DNA from: an uncultured Brevibacillus sp.
GTDB lineage: Bacteria > Bacillota > Bacilli > Brevibacillales > Brevibacillaceae
Length of the DNA stretch: 40,005 bases
Direction: 5' to 3'
Assembly (NCBI GenBank): GCA_946402065.1
Contig: CAMIVR010000034.1
Location: 1 to 40,005, forward strand
In this document: positions 1-7,388 of the stretch, one piece after another
Layout of the letters: each line of letters starts with the position of its first letter
Position numbering within the stretch: the stretch's first letter is position 1
Program-made: the position numbers and the translations under genes
The notes under the pieces: model-generated
The model's database searches: none
Seen by the model: the letters and a program-made list of their open reading frames with translations, nothing else
Told to the model about the DNA's origin: nothing

Positions 1-18
1 CAATGTCATTAAGTTAAG
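1..18. repeat. Left terminal inverted repeat of the IS4 element
   Basis: CAATGTCATTAAGTTAAG, an exact reverse complement of 1633-1650. The repeat may begin a few bases before the window. Confidence 0.9.
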
Positions 19-41
19 GCGCAGGGCCAAAATCAAGAACA

Positions 42-79
42 AGAGCAGGTTATCGAAAAGATAGCCCGCTCTTTTTTTT
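42..79 (+). terminator. Terminator-like hairpin inside the IS left end
   Basis: Bases 42-54 pair imperfectly with 60-72 (GAGC/GCTC, GG/CC, TATC/GATA), followed by eight T residues to 79. It lies between the left inverted repeat and the transposase, where it would stop transcription entering from outside. Confidence 0.6.
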
Positions 80-159
80 GCGCGAAAAAGAAAAAAGGAC
101 TTGACAAGCAGATGAAAGTGTGTGGCGAAGCCCCTTGGAAAAACGAGGAGGTTTCGCCA

Positions 160-1481
160 ATGAATGAGTACGCAAATTCGCTAAAAGAAACGCTGACATC
201 CCTCATACGAGAAATGTCAGCCGCACCAGCACCTTATGTCAAAAACCCTGAAAAAGATTTTACCCGAAAGAAAAAACTGCCCTTTGAAACGGTCATGCAA
301 CTCCTGATCTCCATGGGGGCAACAGCCTATATAAGGAACTCCTGGAATCGCAGGGCTATGACGTAAACACTGCAACCACTTCTGCTTTTGTCCAGCAGAG
401 AAATAAAATCTTGCCGTCTGCTGTGGAATTCTTGTTTCACCAGTTTACGCAATCGTATACGGATATCAAGGACTACCGAGGGTATCGATTACTTGCCGTT
501 GACGGTTCGGATTTGCATATCGCAACGGACTCTGCGGACACGGACTCCTATTTTCAAAGTCAACCGAACACGAAAGGCTACAACCTTCTGCATTTAAATG
601 CAGCCTATGACTTATGCAACAGACTTTACGTGGATGCCATTGTTCAGCCGCGAAGGTTGTGCAACGAGGGAAGGGCGCTGGCGGCTATGGTTGACCGTTC
701 CCCCATCCAGGGCAAAACCATTGTGATTGCCGATCGAGGTTATGAAAGTTACAACAATTTCGCGCATATTGAACAAAAAGGGTGGAACTACGTCATACGG
801 GTAAAGGATTTGGATTCCAATGGTATTCTTTCGGGCTTGCGTTTGCCCACTAGCGGAGAATTTGATATTGACGTTCATCTGACACTCACCAAAAAACAAA
901 CCAAAGAGGTCAAGGCTCATCCCGAGATGTACAGGTTCGTCCCTTCCACGTCTACATTTGATTTTTTGGATTTGCAGGAGAACTTGTTTTACCCGATTTC
1001 CTTTCGGGTTGTTCGTTTCGTCTTGCCCAGTGGCGCTTATGAAACCGTCATTACGAATCTTTTTGTCGCTGAATTCCCACCCGATGAAATCAAGTCCATT
1101 TATAACAGGCGATGGGGCATTGAAACCTCTTTCAGAGCATTAAAATACACCGTCGGTCTGACGAACTTTCACGCAAAGAGACGAGAGTCCATCACCCAAG
1201 AGATTTTCGCAAGAATGATCATGTACAATTTCGCTGAAATGATTACCTCGCACGTAGTCATTTCTCAAATGGATAAACGGCACCCATACCAAGTCAACTT
1301 CACAGTTGCCGTTCATGTTTGTAGACATTTCCTGCGCTCAAGGGACAATGAACCCCCGCCCGATGTTGAAGCGCTGATCCGCAAAAACATTTTGCCGATT
1401 CGACCCATTCGCCCAGGGCAGAAGAATACGCGCAAAATCCGCTGGAAATCAGCTGTTAGCTTCGTCTACAGAGTAGCATAA
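160..1481 (+). pseudogene. IS4-family transposase, broken by a one-base frameshift in a G run
   Basis: This DDE transposase would cut and paste the IS. The start is ATG 160, preceded by GAGGAGG. The first frame runs to 366 and the rest continues in another frame to 1481. Both join smoothly at the G run 315-319: one missing G there restores a continuous protein of about 440 residues. In the second part the catalytic aspartates appear in LLAVDGSDLH and VIADRGYES, and the glutamate in the signature YNRRWGIETSFRALK (Y-x2-R-x3-E-x6-K, exact). A -1 ribosomal slip on GGGGG would also restore the frame, but IS4 elements are not known for this, so I read it as a mutation or a sequencing error. Confidence 0.82.
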
Positions 1482-1632
1482 TTCGTTTCACATGAACATT
1501 TTTTTAAGCGGATATTCCATCCGCTTTGTTTGCTGTACGCTTTTTTCCTTGCTTGCACCAAAAAACAAACGGCACAGGGCTTTTTCCCATGCCGTTTCGG
1601 ATTTCATTTTTATTCCCAGTTTTGTCTTTGAG

Positions 1633-1650
1633 CTTAACTTAATGACATTG
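1633..1650. repeat. Right terminal inverted repeat of the IS4 element
   Basis: CTTAACTTAATGACATTG, an exact reverse complement of 1-18. Host sequence starts at 1651 with a hairpin and T-run. Confidence 0.9.
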
Positions 1651-1651
1651 T

Positions 1652-1671
1652 CCATCTAGGATGGTTTTTTT
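1652..1671 (+). terminator. Short hairpin with T-run beside the IS right end
   Basis: CCATC at 1652-1656 pairs with GATGG at 1660-1664 over a three-base loop, followed by seven T residues. It may be the terminator of a gene left of the IS and outside this window. The stem is short, so this is tentative. Confidence 0.45.
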
Positions 1672-1729
1672 ATTCAGGCTAGCTCCACTTTGGGACTACA
1701 AATCCTGCTTTTCCAAACAACTGAGAACA

Positions 1730-2329
1730 TTACTCTTTGATCCCTGCTAAAAAAGGACGAATGAATTTTTGGCTTTCAGTTAACAGGTCAAAGCTGTCTC
1801 CAAATACACACCAATCATAAAGGGTTCCGCGCATGCAGCGAGTGATCAGCATCGTAAGCTCGGTCGGGGAAAGCTCGTTCTTGATTTCTCCTGCTTCCTG
1901 CCCTTCTTTAATAAAGGAATGAACGATCTTGTAAAGCTCCCTTTCCGTGTTCGAAAAGACATTAGCGGGATTGGGAATTAAAGCGCTGATATAGACAGCC
2001 CTCATCAGATCCTTTCCCAAGCAATCTCTGAGATAAATCATTTGAGATTCAATTAGTCGAAATATTTTTTCATGAGAGCTTATTTCCTTGGGGAGTGACT
2101 GAATAAAGGTGGCATAAAAATCATCGATTTCTTTGAACTTTTCAAGGAAAATTTCGTATTTCGAATTAAAGTGGACATAGAACGCACCCTTGGATGTCTT
2201 GCTTTTCGCTACAATTTCATCAACGGTGACGTTATCGAATCCCTTTTTGCTGAAAAGATCGAGAGCGATGTCCAGAATTTTCTTCTTCGTCTGTTGCGCT
2301 TTTATCTGTCGGTTAGTTAAGTGTGCCAT
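1730..2329 (-). CDS. TetR/AcrR-family transcriptional regulator
   Basis: This 199-aa cytoplasmic repressor-type protein has an N-terminal helix-turn-helix at about residues 11-57 (AQQTKKKILDIALDLF, then TVDEIVAKSKTSKGAFYVHF), typical of TetR. The C-terminal ligand-binding half is too variable to predict an effector. The start is set by GAAGGAG eight bases upstream of ATG 2329. It is divergent from the acyl-CoA ligase operon, and a perfect dyad at 2470-2503 lies in the shared spacer. By analogy with FadR/FadR-like TetR proteins of Bacillus that sense acyl-CoA, it probably represses the operon and responds to its CoA-ester intermediate. That role is inference. Confidence 0.88.
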   Translation of the reverse strand: MAHLTNRQIKAQQTKKKILDIALDLFSKKGFDNVTVDEIVAKSKTSKGAFYVHFNSKYEIFLEKFKEIDDFYATFIQSLPKEISSHEKIFRLIESQMIYLRDCLGKDLMRAVYISALIPNPANVFSNTERELYKIVHSFIKEGQEAGEIKNELSPTELTMLITRCMRGTLYDWCVFGDSFDLLTESQKFIRPFLAGIKE

Positions 2330-2469
2330 TATGAATTCTCCTTCGTAACACTTTTAAAATCCCCAGATTGAAATCGTTGCAATTTTATAAGCCGATCAAA
2401 TGCACCTTTGTTTGTGGAGGTGGTTGTTCGACACAACCATTCTACCAAAACTGAAGGTGTATTTCTTAT

Positions 2470-2503
2470 TTTTTGGTCAAATTCCGGCTTGAATGACCAA
2501 AAA
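2470..2503. promoter_or_regulatory. Perfect 10-bp dyad, candidate operator of the TetR regulator
   Basis: TTTTTGGTCA at 2470-2479 and TGACCAAAAA at 2494-2503 form perfect arms around a 14-base spacer. It lies in the divergent spacer between the TetR gene (start 2329) and the promoter at 2565-2593. Part of the right half, TTGAATGA, resembles half-sites known for Bacillus FadR, but the whole does not match that consensus. Assignment as an operator is inference from position and symmetry. Confidence 0.5.
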
Positions 2504-2564
2504 CCGGCAGAAATCTTCAAGTTTGGTGAAAAGCTCAACCGATAATTGGTGGATGAACAAAATA

Positions 2565-2593
2565 TTGACGAATGGCAATTGTTAGAATATTAT
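2565..2593 (+). promoter_or_regulatory. Sigma-A-type promoter of the acyl-CoA ligase operon
   Basis: The -35 TTGACG (2565-2570) and -10 TATTAT (2588-2593) are 17 bases apart. The word TAGAATATTA (2583-2592) overlaps the -10 and recurs twice upstream of the solute-binding protein gene. The leader from 2594 to 2795 holds a weak hairpin with T-run around 2600-2646 (AAGACT / AGTCTT, then TTTTTTT) and a cre-like box, so attenuation or catabolite control is possible. Confidence 0.6.
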
Positions 2594-2667
2594 ATCTAAA
2601 AGACTATGGTTTGTGACCGTGGTCTCCCAAAAGTCTTGGTTTTTTTAGATTGTTGTTCGTTTTCATG

Positions 2668-2682
2668 TTGTAAGCGCTTTAT
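2668..2682 (+). promoter_or_regulatory. cre-like box (CcpA) upstream of the acyl-CoA ligase operon
   Basis: TTGTAAGCGCTTTAT matches the Bacillus cre consensus WTGTAARCGYTWWCW at all positions but one (A for the penultimate C). It lies about 75 bases downstream of the -10 element, where bound CcpA would act as a roadblock. Similar boxes lie at 7355 and 23026. Confidence 0.5.
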
Positions 2683-2795
2683 AACAGGTTGAAAAAGATT
2701 CGATTATGCAGCTTCGCCGGCCTCTTGCCAATATGAGGGTACACATTTTGGAGGATGCGCTGGGCAAGCCAGCTAAAAGCAAAAGGAGGAAGTTT

Positions 2796-4379
2796 ATGGA
2801 CATTATTGGCAATCGGACACTTCGCACTTTACTGGATGAAAAAGCTGCTATGCACCGGGATAAGACGTTTCTCCTTTTCGAGGATCAAAAGCAGCGAAAA
2901 TTTGAACTGACTTACGGCGAATTTGCCGATCAGGTGAATCGTCTGAGTCAGGTATTCCTGGATTTTGGTGTAAACAAAGGCCAGCACGTAACATTGCACC
3001 TGCCAAATTGTCTGGAGTTTATGATCTCATGGTTTGCCCTGGCTACTATCGGAGCCATTATGGTCCCGACGAATATTTTGTCCACAGCAGACGAAATGGA
3101 ATACATCCTGAATCACTCGGAATCCGTTTTGCTGATCACCGAAGCTGAGCATTTGGCAAAGTTCACTGACGCTCGCAGCAGATTGCCTCATTTGCAGGAA
3201 ATTCTGCTGGCTCGTTATGAAGGGGATGATAAAGAAGGGCAAGACATGAGGCAATTAATCGCAAAAGCAAAGCCGGAACTGCCGAAAATGGCCATAGATC
3301 CGGAAGATGTCGCCGCCATGCTGTATACGTCCGGCACCACATCCAAGCCTAAGGGAGTGCAGGTGACCCATGCGAACTACGTGTTCACGGGAGAAATCAT
3401 GTCGAAGTCCATTCGCTTATCTCCGGATGATCGGCAATTCATCGTGCTTCCACTGTTTCATGGCAATGCCCAGTACTATTCGGCCATGTCGGCATTGGTT
3501 GTCGGGGCCAGCATTGCGATCACGGAACGGTTTAGCGCTTCCCGGTACTTCAAACAGGCAAAAAGACTGGGGGCGACGGTCGGCTCTTTATTTGCTGCCC
3601 CGATTCGGATGATTCTCGCCCAGCAGTACGATCCGGCAGACCAGGACAATTCACTGCGGATTATTTGGTTCGCTCAGTCGGTGACAGAGGAGCAAGTAAC
3701 GCTGTTTGAGGAAAGGTATCGTGTTTCGTTATTGCAGATGTACGGCATGACAGAAACCGTTGGAATTCCCCTGATGAATCCGATCGATGGAATCCGTAAA
3801 AACATGAGCATCGGGAAGCCAACGCTTGGTTACGAGGTCAAAGTGGTTGATGAAGCAGGAGAGGAACTACCTGTAGGGCAATCAGGCCAAATTGTTGTGA
3901 AAGGAATACCAGGGCGTACGTTGATGAAAGGGTATTTTAAAAATCCGGCGGCAACGGCTGAAGCGCTCAGAGATGGATGGCTGTACACAGGGGACAATGC
4001 CCGGGTTGGGGATGACGGTTATTTTTACTTTGTCGATCGCATAAAGGACATGATCAAGCGGGCAGGGGAAAATGTCGCCGCAAATGAGGTCGAGAGTGTA
4101 CTGGCCGAGCATCCGGGCGTCTATGAAGCGGCCGTCATTGGCATTCCCGATGGGATGCGCGATGAAGCCATTAAAGCGTATGTCGTTTTACGAAATGATC
4201 ACGACGTATCGGCAGAGGAGCTGCTTGAATACTGCCGGAAACGGTTGGCAAAGTTCAAAGTCCCGGATTCCATAGCGTTTATTCCTGAATTTCCCCGCAC
4301 TTCAGTCGGAAAGATTCAAAAACAGGTTTTACGGCAAAGACATGCTGAAGGATGCGAGCCAAACGGACAAACCAAATAA
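2796..4379 (+). CDS. Acyl-CoA synthetase (AMP-forming ligase, CaiC/long-chain type)
   Basis: This 527-aa ANL-superfamily enzyme activates a carboxylic acid with ATP and CoA through an acyl-AMP. The start is ATG 2796 with AAAGGAGGA six bases upstream; an open frame from 2706 has no ribosome site. Motifs in order are the P-loop YTSGTTSKPKG (177-187), YGMTE (316-320), YTGD (397-400) with DRIKDMIKRAGENV after it, and the C-terminal catalytic lysine in SVGKIQKQ. It is the first gene of an operon with a thiolase, DUF35 protein and MHS transporter, so it likely primes an imported acid for beta-oxidation-like cleavage. The substrate is not readable; crotonobetaine, aryl or medium-chain acids are all possible. 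Confidence 0.88.
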   Translation: MDIIGNRTLRTLLDEKAAMHRDKTFLLFEDQKQRKFELTYGEFADQVNRLSQVFLDFGVNKGQHVTLHLPNCLEFMISWFALATIGAIMVPTNILSTADEMEYILNHSESVLLITEAEHLAKFTDARSRLPHLQEILLARYEGDDKEGQDMRQLIAKAKPELPKMAIDPEDVAAMLYTSGTTSKPKGVQVTHANYVFTGEIMSKSIRLSPDDRQFIVLPLFHGNAQYYSAMSALVVGASIAITERFSASRYFKQAKRLGATVGSLFAAPIRMILAQQYDPADQDNSLRIIWFAQSVTEEQVTLFEERYRVSLLQMYGMTETVGIPLMNPIDGIRKNMSIGKPTLGYEVKVVDEAGEELPVGQSGQIVVKGIPGRTLMKGYFKNPAATAEALRDGWLYTGDNARVGDDGYFYFVDRIKDMIKRAGENVAANEVESVLAEHPGVYEAAVIGIPDGMRDEAIKAYVVLRNDHDVSAEELLEYCRKRLAKFKVPDSIAFIPEFPRTSVGKIQKQVLRQRHAEGCEPNGQTK

Positions 4380-4402
4380 AAAAAGTACGGGAGGAGTAAG
4401 GC

Positions 4403-5539
4403 ATGAGGAGTGTCTCCGTTACGGGATTGGGGATGACCACATTTGGAAAGCATGAAGCTTCCTTAAAATCACTCGCTTTGGCAGCGTGCCGGGAAGCGCT
4501 GCTGGATGCGGGCAGACCGAAAGTCGATGCGATTTATGCAGGGAATTTTCTCGGAGGACAGTTGGCCGGACAGGAAATCATGGGGTCAATCCTGGCCAGA
4601 GAACTGGGATTGGGACCTATACCGGCAGCGAAGATGGAAGGTGCCTGTGCATCCGGAGGCATCGCCTTCCGCCAAGCGTTTCATATGGTCGCTGCTGGGA
4701 TATATGAGACTGTGTTAGTTGTCGGTGTTGAGAAAATGACCCATGCGCCGACGAGCCAGGTTACGCAAGCGATCAATTCGGCGATGGACAATGATTCAAA
4801 TGAGGGCATATCCGGGCTCACCTTCCCGGGATTTTTCGGGGTTGTCGCCAACCGGTACATGTACGAATACGGAGCAGGTAAAGATCACCTTGCGATGGTC
4901 GCGCTGAAAAATCGGGAGTATGCCATGCACAACCCGAAAGCTCAGTTTCGCAAAGCAACGACTCTGGAAGAAATCATGCAGGCGCGTCCGGTCACGGCTC
5001 CTCTCGGGTTGTTCCACTGTTCGCCAATTACCGATGGCGCAGCGGCAGTTGTGATTACCGCCGGAGATCACGGGGTGAAAGTGCTTGCCTCCGGTCAGGC
5101 GTCAGGCGTTCCGCTCATGCAGGAGATTCCCGATCTGTTGCGGATTTCGGCCATTCAGGAGAGCGCACGCCAGGCGTATGAGCAGGCAGGGCTTGGCCCC
5201 GACGACATCGATGTCGTAGAGCTGCACGATTGTTTTGCCATGACCGAGATGTTGGCCATTGAAGACTTGGGCTTTTTCGCCAAAGGGTCCGGGTGGAAAG
5301 CGATTGAAAGCGGTTTGACCAGGCACGGCGGAAAGGTCCCGGTAAACACGAGCGGAGGGTTGCTCTCCCGCGGTCATCCGATCGGCGCCACAGGTATCGC
5401 CCAGATCGTGCAAATTGTCAGCCAGCTTCGGGGCACAGCGGTCAACCAGGTCGAAGGAGCAAGAGTTGGCTTGGCACAAAACCTGGGGGGAACGGGAGCT
5501 TATTCGATTGTCCATATTTTCGCGGGAAAGGGGATGTAA
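4403..5539 (+). CDS. Thiolase-family acetyl-CoA acyltransferase (SCP-x/BbsB type)
   Basis: This 378-aa thiolase cleaves 3-oxoacyl-CoA with CoA, or runs the reverse. The nucleophile Cys82 lies in EGACASGG. The other active-site blocks are VELHDCF and GGLLSRGHPIGATG. The length and HDCF block place it in the SCP-x/lipid-transfer thiolase group rather than the classical FadA group. GGGAGGAG lies nine bases before ATG 4403. The next gene, three bases on, encodes a DUF35 Zn-ribbon/OB-fold protein. This pairing is known from the two-subunit BbsAB benzoylsuccinyl-CoA thiolase and from Ltp2-ChsH2 aldolase. The cysteine, which Ltp2 lacks, favours thiolase chemistry here. Confidence 0.85.
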   Translation: MRSVSVTGLGMTTFGKHEASLKSLALAACREALLDAGRPKVDAIYAGNFLGGQLAGQEIMGSILARELGLGPIPAAKMEGACASGGIAFRQAFHMVAAGIYETVLVVGVEKMTHAPTSQVTQAINSAMDNDSNEGISGLTFPGFFGVVANRYMYEYGAGKDHLAMVALKNREYAMHNPKAQFRKATTLEEIMQARPVTAPLGLFHCSPITDGAAAVVITAGDHGVKVLASGQASGVPLMQEIPDLLRISAIQESARQAYEQAGLGPDDIDVVELHDCFAMTEMLAIEDLGFFAKGSGWKAIESGLTRHGGKVPVNTSGGLLSRGHPIGATGIAQIVQIVSQLRGTAVNQVEGARVGLAQNLGGTGAYSIVHIFAGKGM

Positions 5540-5542
5540 TCA

Positions 5543-5848
5543 ATGGATATGACGGTATTAGCTTGTGAAGGTTGTCAAATGCTCGCTATACCTCCCAAGT
5601 ATGTTTGTCCGCATTGCTACAGTGAGGAGCTGGTTGAAACAAAGGTAAGCGGAGCAGGCAGGATCTACTCCTATACGACTATCCACGTTCCCCCGGAGAG
5701 ATTTGCCGCTCACGCTCCGTATCATATCGTTTTGGTGGACCTGGACGAAGGCCCTCGGGTTACCGGCCGTTTGCTGGAGGGAGAGCCTGTCATTGCGCAA
5801 AGGGTCGAGCTTCAGAGAGTGGATGACTCGATCTATTGGTTTAAATGA
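5543..5848 (+). CDS. DUF35 Zn-ribbon/OB-fold protein, partner subunit of the thiolase
   Basis: This 101-aa protein starts with a rubredoxin-like zinc ribbon with cysteines 8, 11, 22 and 25 (ACEGC and VCPHC). An OB-fold follows from about residue 35 (GAGRIYSYTTIHVPPERF). DUF35 proteins bind thiolase-like enzymes (BbsA with BbsB, ChsH2 with Ltp2) and complete their acyl-CoA site. It begins three bases after the thiolase stop, so the two are very likely made together. It is shorter than many DUF35 proteins but has both parts. Confidence 0.85.
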   Translation: MDMTVLACEGCQMLAIPPKYVCPHCYSEELVETKVSGAGRIYSYTTIHVPPERFAAHAPYHIVLVDLDEGPRVTGRLLEGEPVIAQRVELQRVDDSIYWFK

Positions 5849-5903
5849 AAAAGCTTCACTACCGTTATTTTCTTTTTATTACATTCGCAAGGGAGTGAGT
5901 TCC

Positions 5904-7199
5904 ATGAACAAAAGTCGCGTTCTTTTTGCCAGTCTGGTCGGTTCGGTTATCGAGTGGTACGACTTCTATTTATACGGTACGGCCACCGGCCTCGTTTTTT
6001 CGAATTTATTCTTTCCTAGCCACGATCCGGCGATTTCGCTTTTGCTCGCCTTTGTCACCTTCGGAGCGGGCTATGCGGCTCGACCGATCGGCAGCATCCT
6101 GTTCGGCCACCTGGGTGATCGCATCGGGCGAAAGGCAGCGCTTATTTTTACGCTTCTTGGCATGGGCGGCAGCTCGATGCTAATCGGCCTTCTTCCTACT
6201 TATGCCCAAGTCGGCTTGCTGGCCCCGATTCTATTGGTTATCCTCCGGCTGATCCAAGGAATCGCCCTCGGCGGTGAATGGGGAGGAGCGATCCTGTTGG
6301 CCACGGAATCAGCACCGAGGGGCGTTCGCGGCCTGTACGGCTCCATTCCGCAATTAGGGGTTCCTGTCGGTTTGGTTGCCGGCTCGCTCAGCTTTACGCT
6401 GATTAGCTCCTTGACGAGTGAAGCCCAGTTTCTCGGCTGGGGATGGCGAATTCCTTTCCTGTTAAGCGCTGTGCTGATCGTTCTGGCGATTTGGGTCCGA
6501 AGCGGTGTAGACGAAACCCCGGCCTTTCAAAAGCAGAAGGAAAGTGGCGATCTTGCGAAAGTGCCGATTCTGGAAACGTTTCGCAACGATTGGCGTAACG
6601 TAGTGCGGGCGATTGGATTGAAAATTGGCGATGGTTTTTTCAACGTCTTCCTCATGTCTTTTATCCTTGTCTTTGCCACTGTCTATCTGGGCTACTCCAG
6701 AGATGCAGCATTGACCGGCCTTACGATCGGGTGTGGAACCATGCTGATTACCATCCCGATTTTTGGCTACCTGTCCGATTTTATCGGCCGAAAAGTCATC
6801 TATATCGGCGGACTGTCGCTTATGTTCCTGCTCGCCATCCCGTATTTTACGATGATCAAGGCGGGTGTCGGCTGGCTGTACGTTATGCAGGCAGTCGTGC
6901 TCGGTGTCCTCTGGGCGGCAGTTTTTTCAACACAAGGGACGTTATTCTCTGAGCTGTTTCCGGCCAAGGTCCGTTACACCGGGTTATCGGTCGGTTATCA
7001 GGTAGCCGCAGCGATTGTCGGTTTTGGGCCGATGATTTGGACCACGATGGCAAAATCGTTTGGTCCGTCGCCGATGGTATTTGGCGGATTCATGATGGCG
7101 GGGATTGCGCTCTCTTTGGTATTTTGCCTATTCTTGCCGAGTGCCAGGAAAATAGCCAGCTCGCATTACGATGATGGCATGGAAAATATTGGGGTCTAA
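5904..7199 (+). CDS. MFS transporter, metabolite:H+ symporter (MHS) family
   Basis: This 431-aa inner-membrane permease has about twelve hydrophobic segments. The N-terminal GSVIEWYDFYLYGTA and the loop GHLGDRIGRKAAL (MFS motif A) are signatures of the MHS family, which includes ProP, KgtP and ShiA. GGGAGTG lies eight bases before ATG 5904; the open frame extends back to 5703 only by chance overlap with the DUF35 gene. As the last gene of the operon it probably imports the acid that the ligase activates. Members carry dicarboxylates, shikimate, aromatic acids or osmolytes, so the substrate is open. Confidence 0.86.
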   Translation: MNKSRVLFASLVGSVIEWYDFYLYGTATGLVFSNLFFPSHDPAISLLLAFVTFGAGYAARPIGSILFGHLGDRIGRKAALIFTLLGMGGSSMLIGLLPTYAQVGLLAPILLVILRLIQGIALGGEWGGAILLATESAPRGVRGLYGSIPQLGVPVGLVAGSLSFTLISSLTSEAQFLGWGWRIPFLLSAVLIVLAIWVRSGVDETPAFQKQKESGDLAKVPILETFRNDWRNVVRAIGLKIGDGFFNVFLMSFILVFATVYLGYSRDAALTGLTIGCGTMLITIPIFGYLSDFIGRKVIYIGGLSLMFLLAIPYFTMIKAGVGWLYVMQAVVLGVLWAAVFSTQGTLFSELFPAKVRYTGLSVGYQVAAAIVGFGPMIWTTMAKSFGPSPMVFGGFMMAGIALSLVFCLFLPSARKIASSHYDDGMENIGV

Positions 7200-7286
7200 C
7201 TGCTGCGCCGGTATGTGGCAAACGGCTGAACTGCGTTCCAGGATAACGAAAGAGCCTATCCTATCAAAAACATGGGGATTAAATGA

Positions 7287-7318
7287 TAGAATATTACAAG
7301 ATTATTGGTAGAATATTA
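7287..7318. repeat. Two direct copies of TAGAATATTA, 22 bp apart
   Basis: TAGAATATTA occurs at 7287-7296 and 7309-7318, two helical turns apart. A third copy is at 2583-2592 over the -10 box of the acyl-CoA ligase operon. Together they could be a shared regulator site for the operon and the solute-binding protein. Confidence 0.4.
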
Positions 7319-7342
7319 AAACTAAATGAATAAATTCGCCTT

Positions 7343-7369
7343 TATAATCAGTTAATAAAGCGTTTACAT
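7343..7369 (+). promoter_or_regulatory. -10 element and cre-like box upstream of the solute-binding protein
   Basis: TATAAT at 7343-7348 is a good -10, but no convincing -35 is present at the right spacing. ATAAAGCGTTTACAT at 7355-7369 is, on the reverse strand, ATGTAAACGCTTTAT, which fits WTGTAARCGYTWWCW with one mismatch. A cre box just downstream of a -10 usually means repression by CcpA. Confidence 0.5.
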
Positions 7370-7388
7370 GAATAAAGGGGGATTTCAT

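Larger units (their letters stand above)
1..1650 (+). mobile_element. IS4-family insertion sequence, full length, transposase frameshifted
   Basis: An 18-bp perfect inverted repeat bounds the element: CAATGTCATTAAGTTAAG at 1-18 and its complement at 1633-1650. Inside lies one transposase with the IS4 Y-x2-R-x3-E-x6-K signature. The left end carries a terminator-like hairpin just inside the repeat, a common way for an IS to block outside transcription. The left target duplication cannot be checked because the window starts at or near the left end. By eye I cannot name the exact IS. The transposase has a one-base frameshift, so the copy is probably immobile unless helped in trans. Confidence 0.88.

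Noticed and set aside
313..322. Programmed -1 frameshift in the transposase
   Set aside because: The G run allows it in principle, but IS4 elements do not normally use it and no stimulatory structure was evident; kept only as an alternative.
2329..2538. 69-codon minus-strand frame upstream of the TetR gene
   Set aside because: It has no ribosome site, spans the dyad in the divergent spacer and shows no family resemblance. It is most likely a chance frame.
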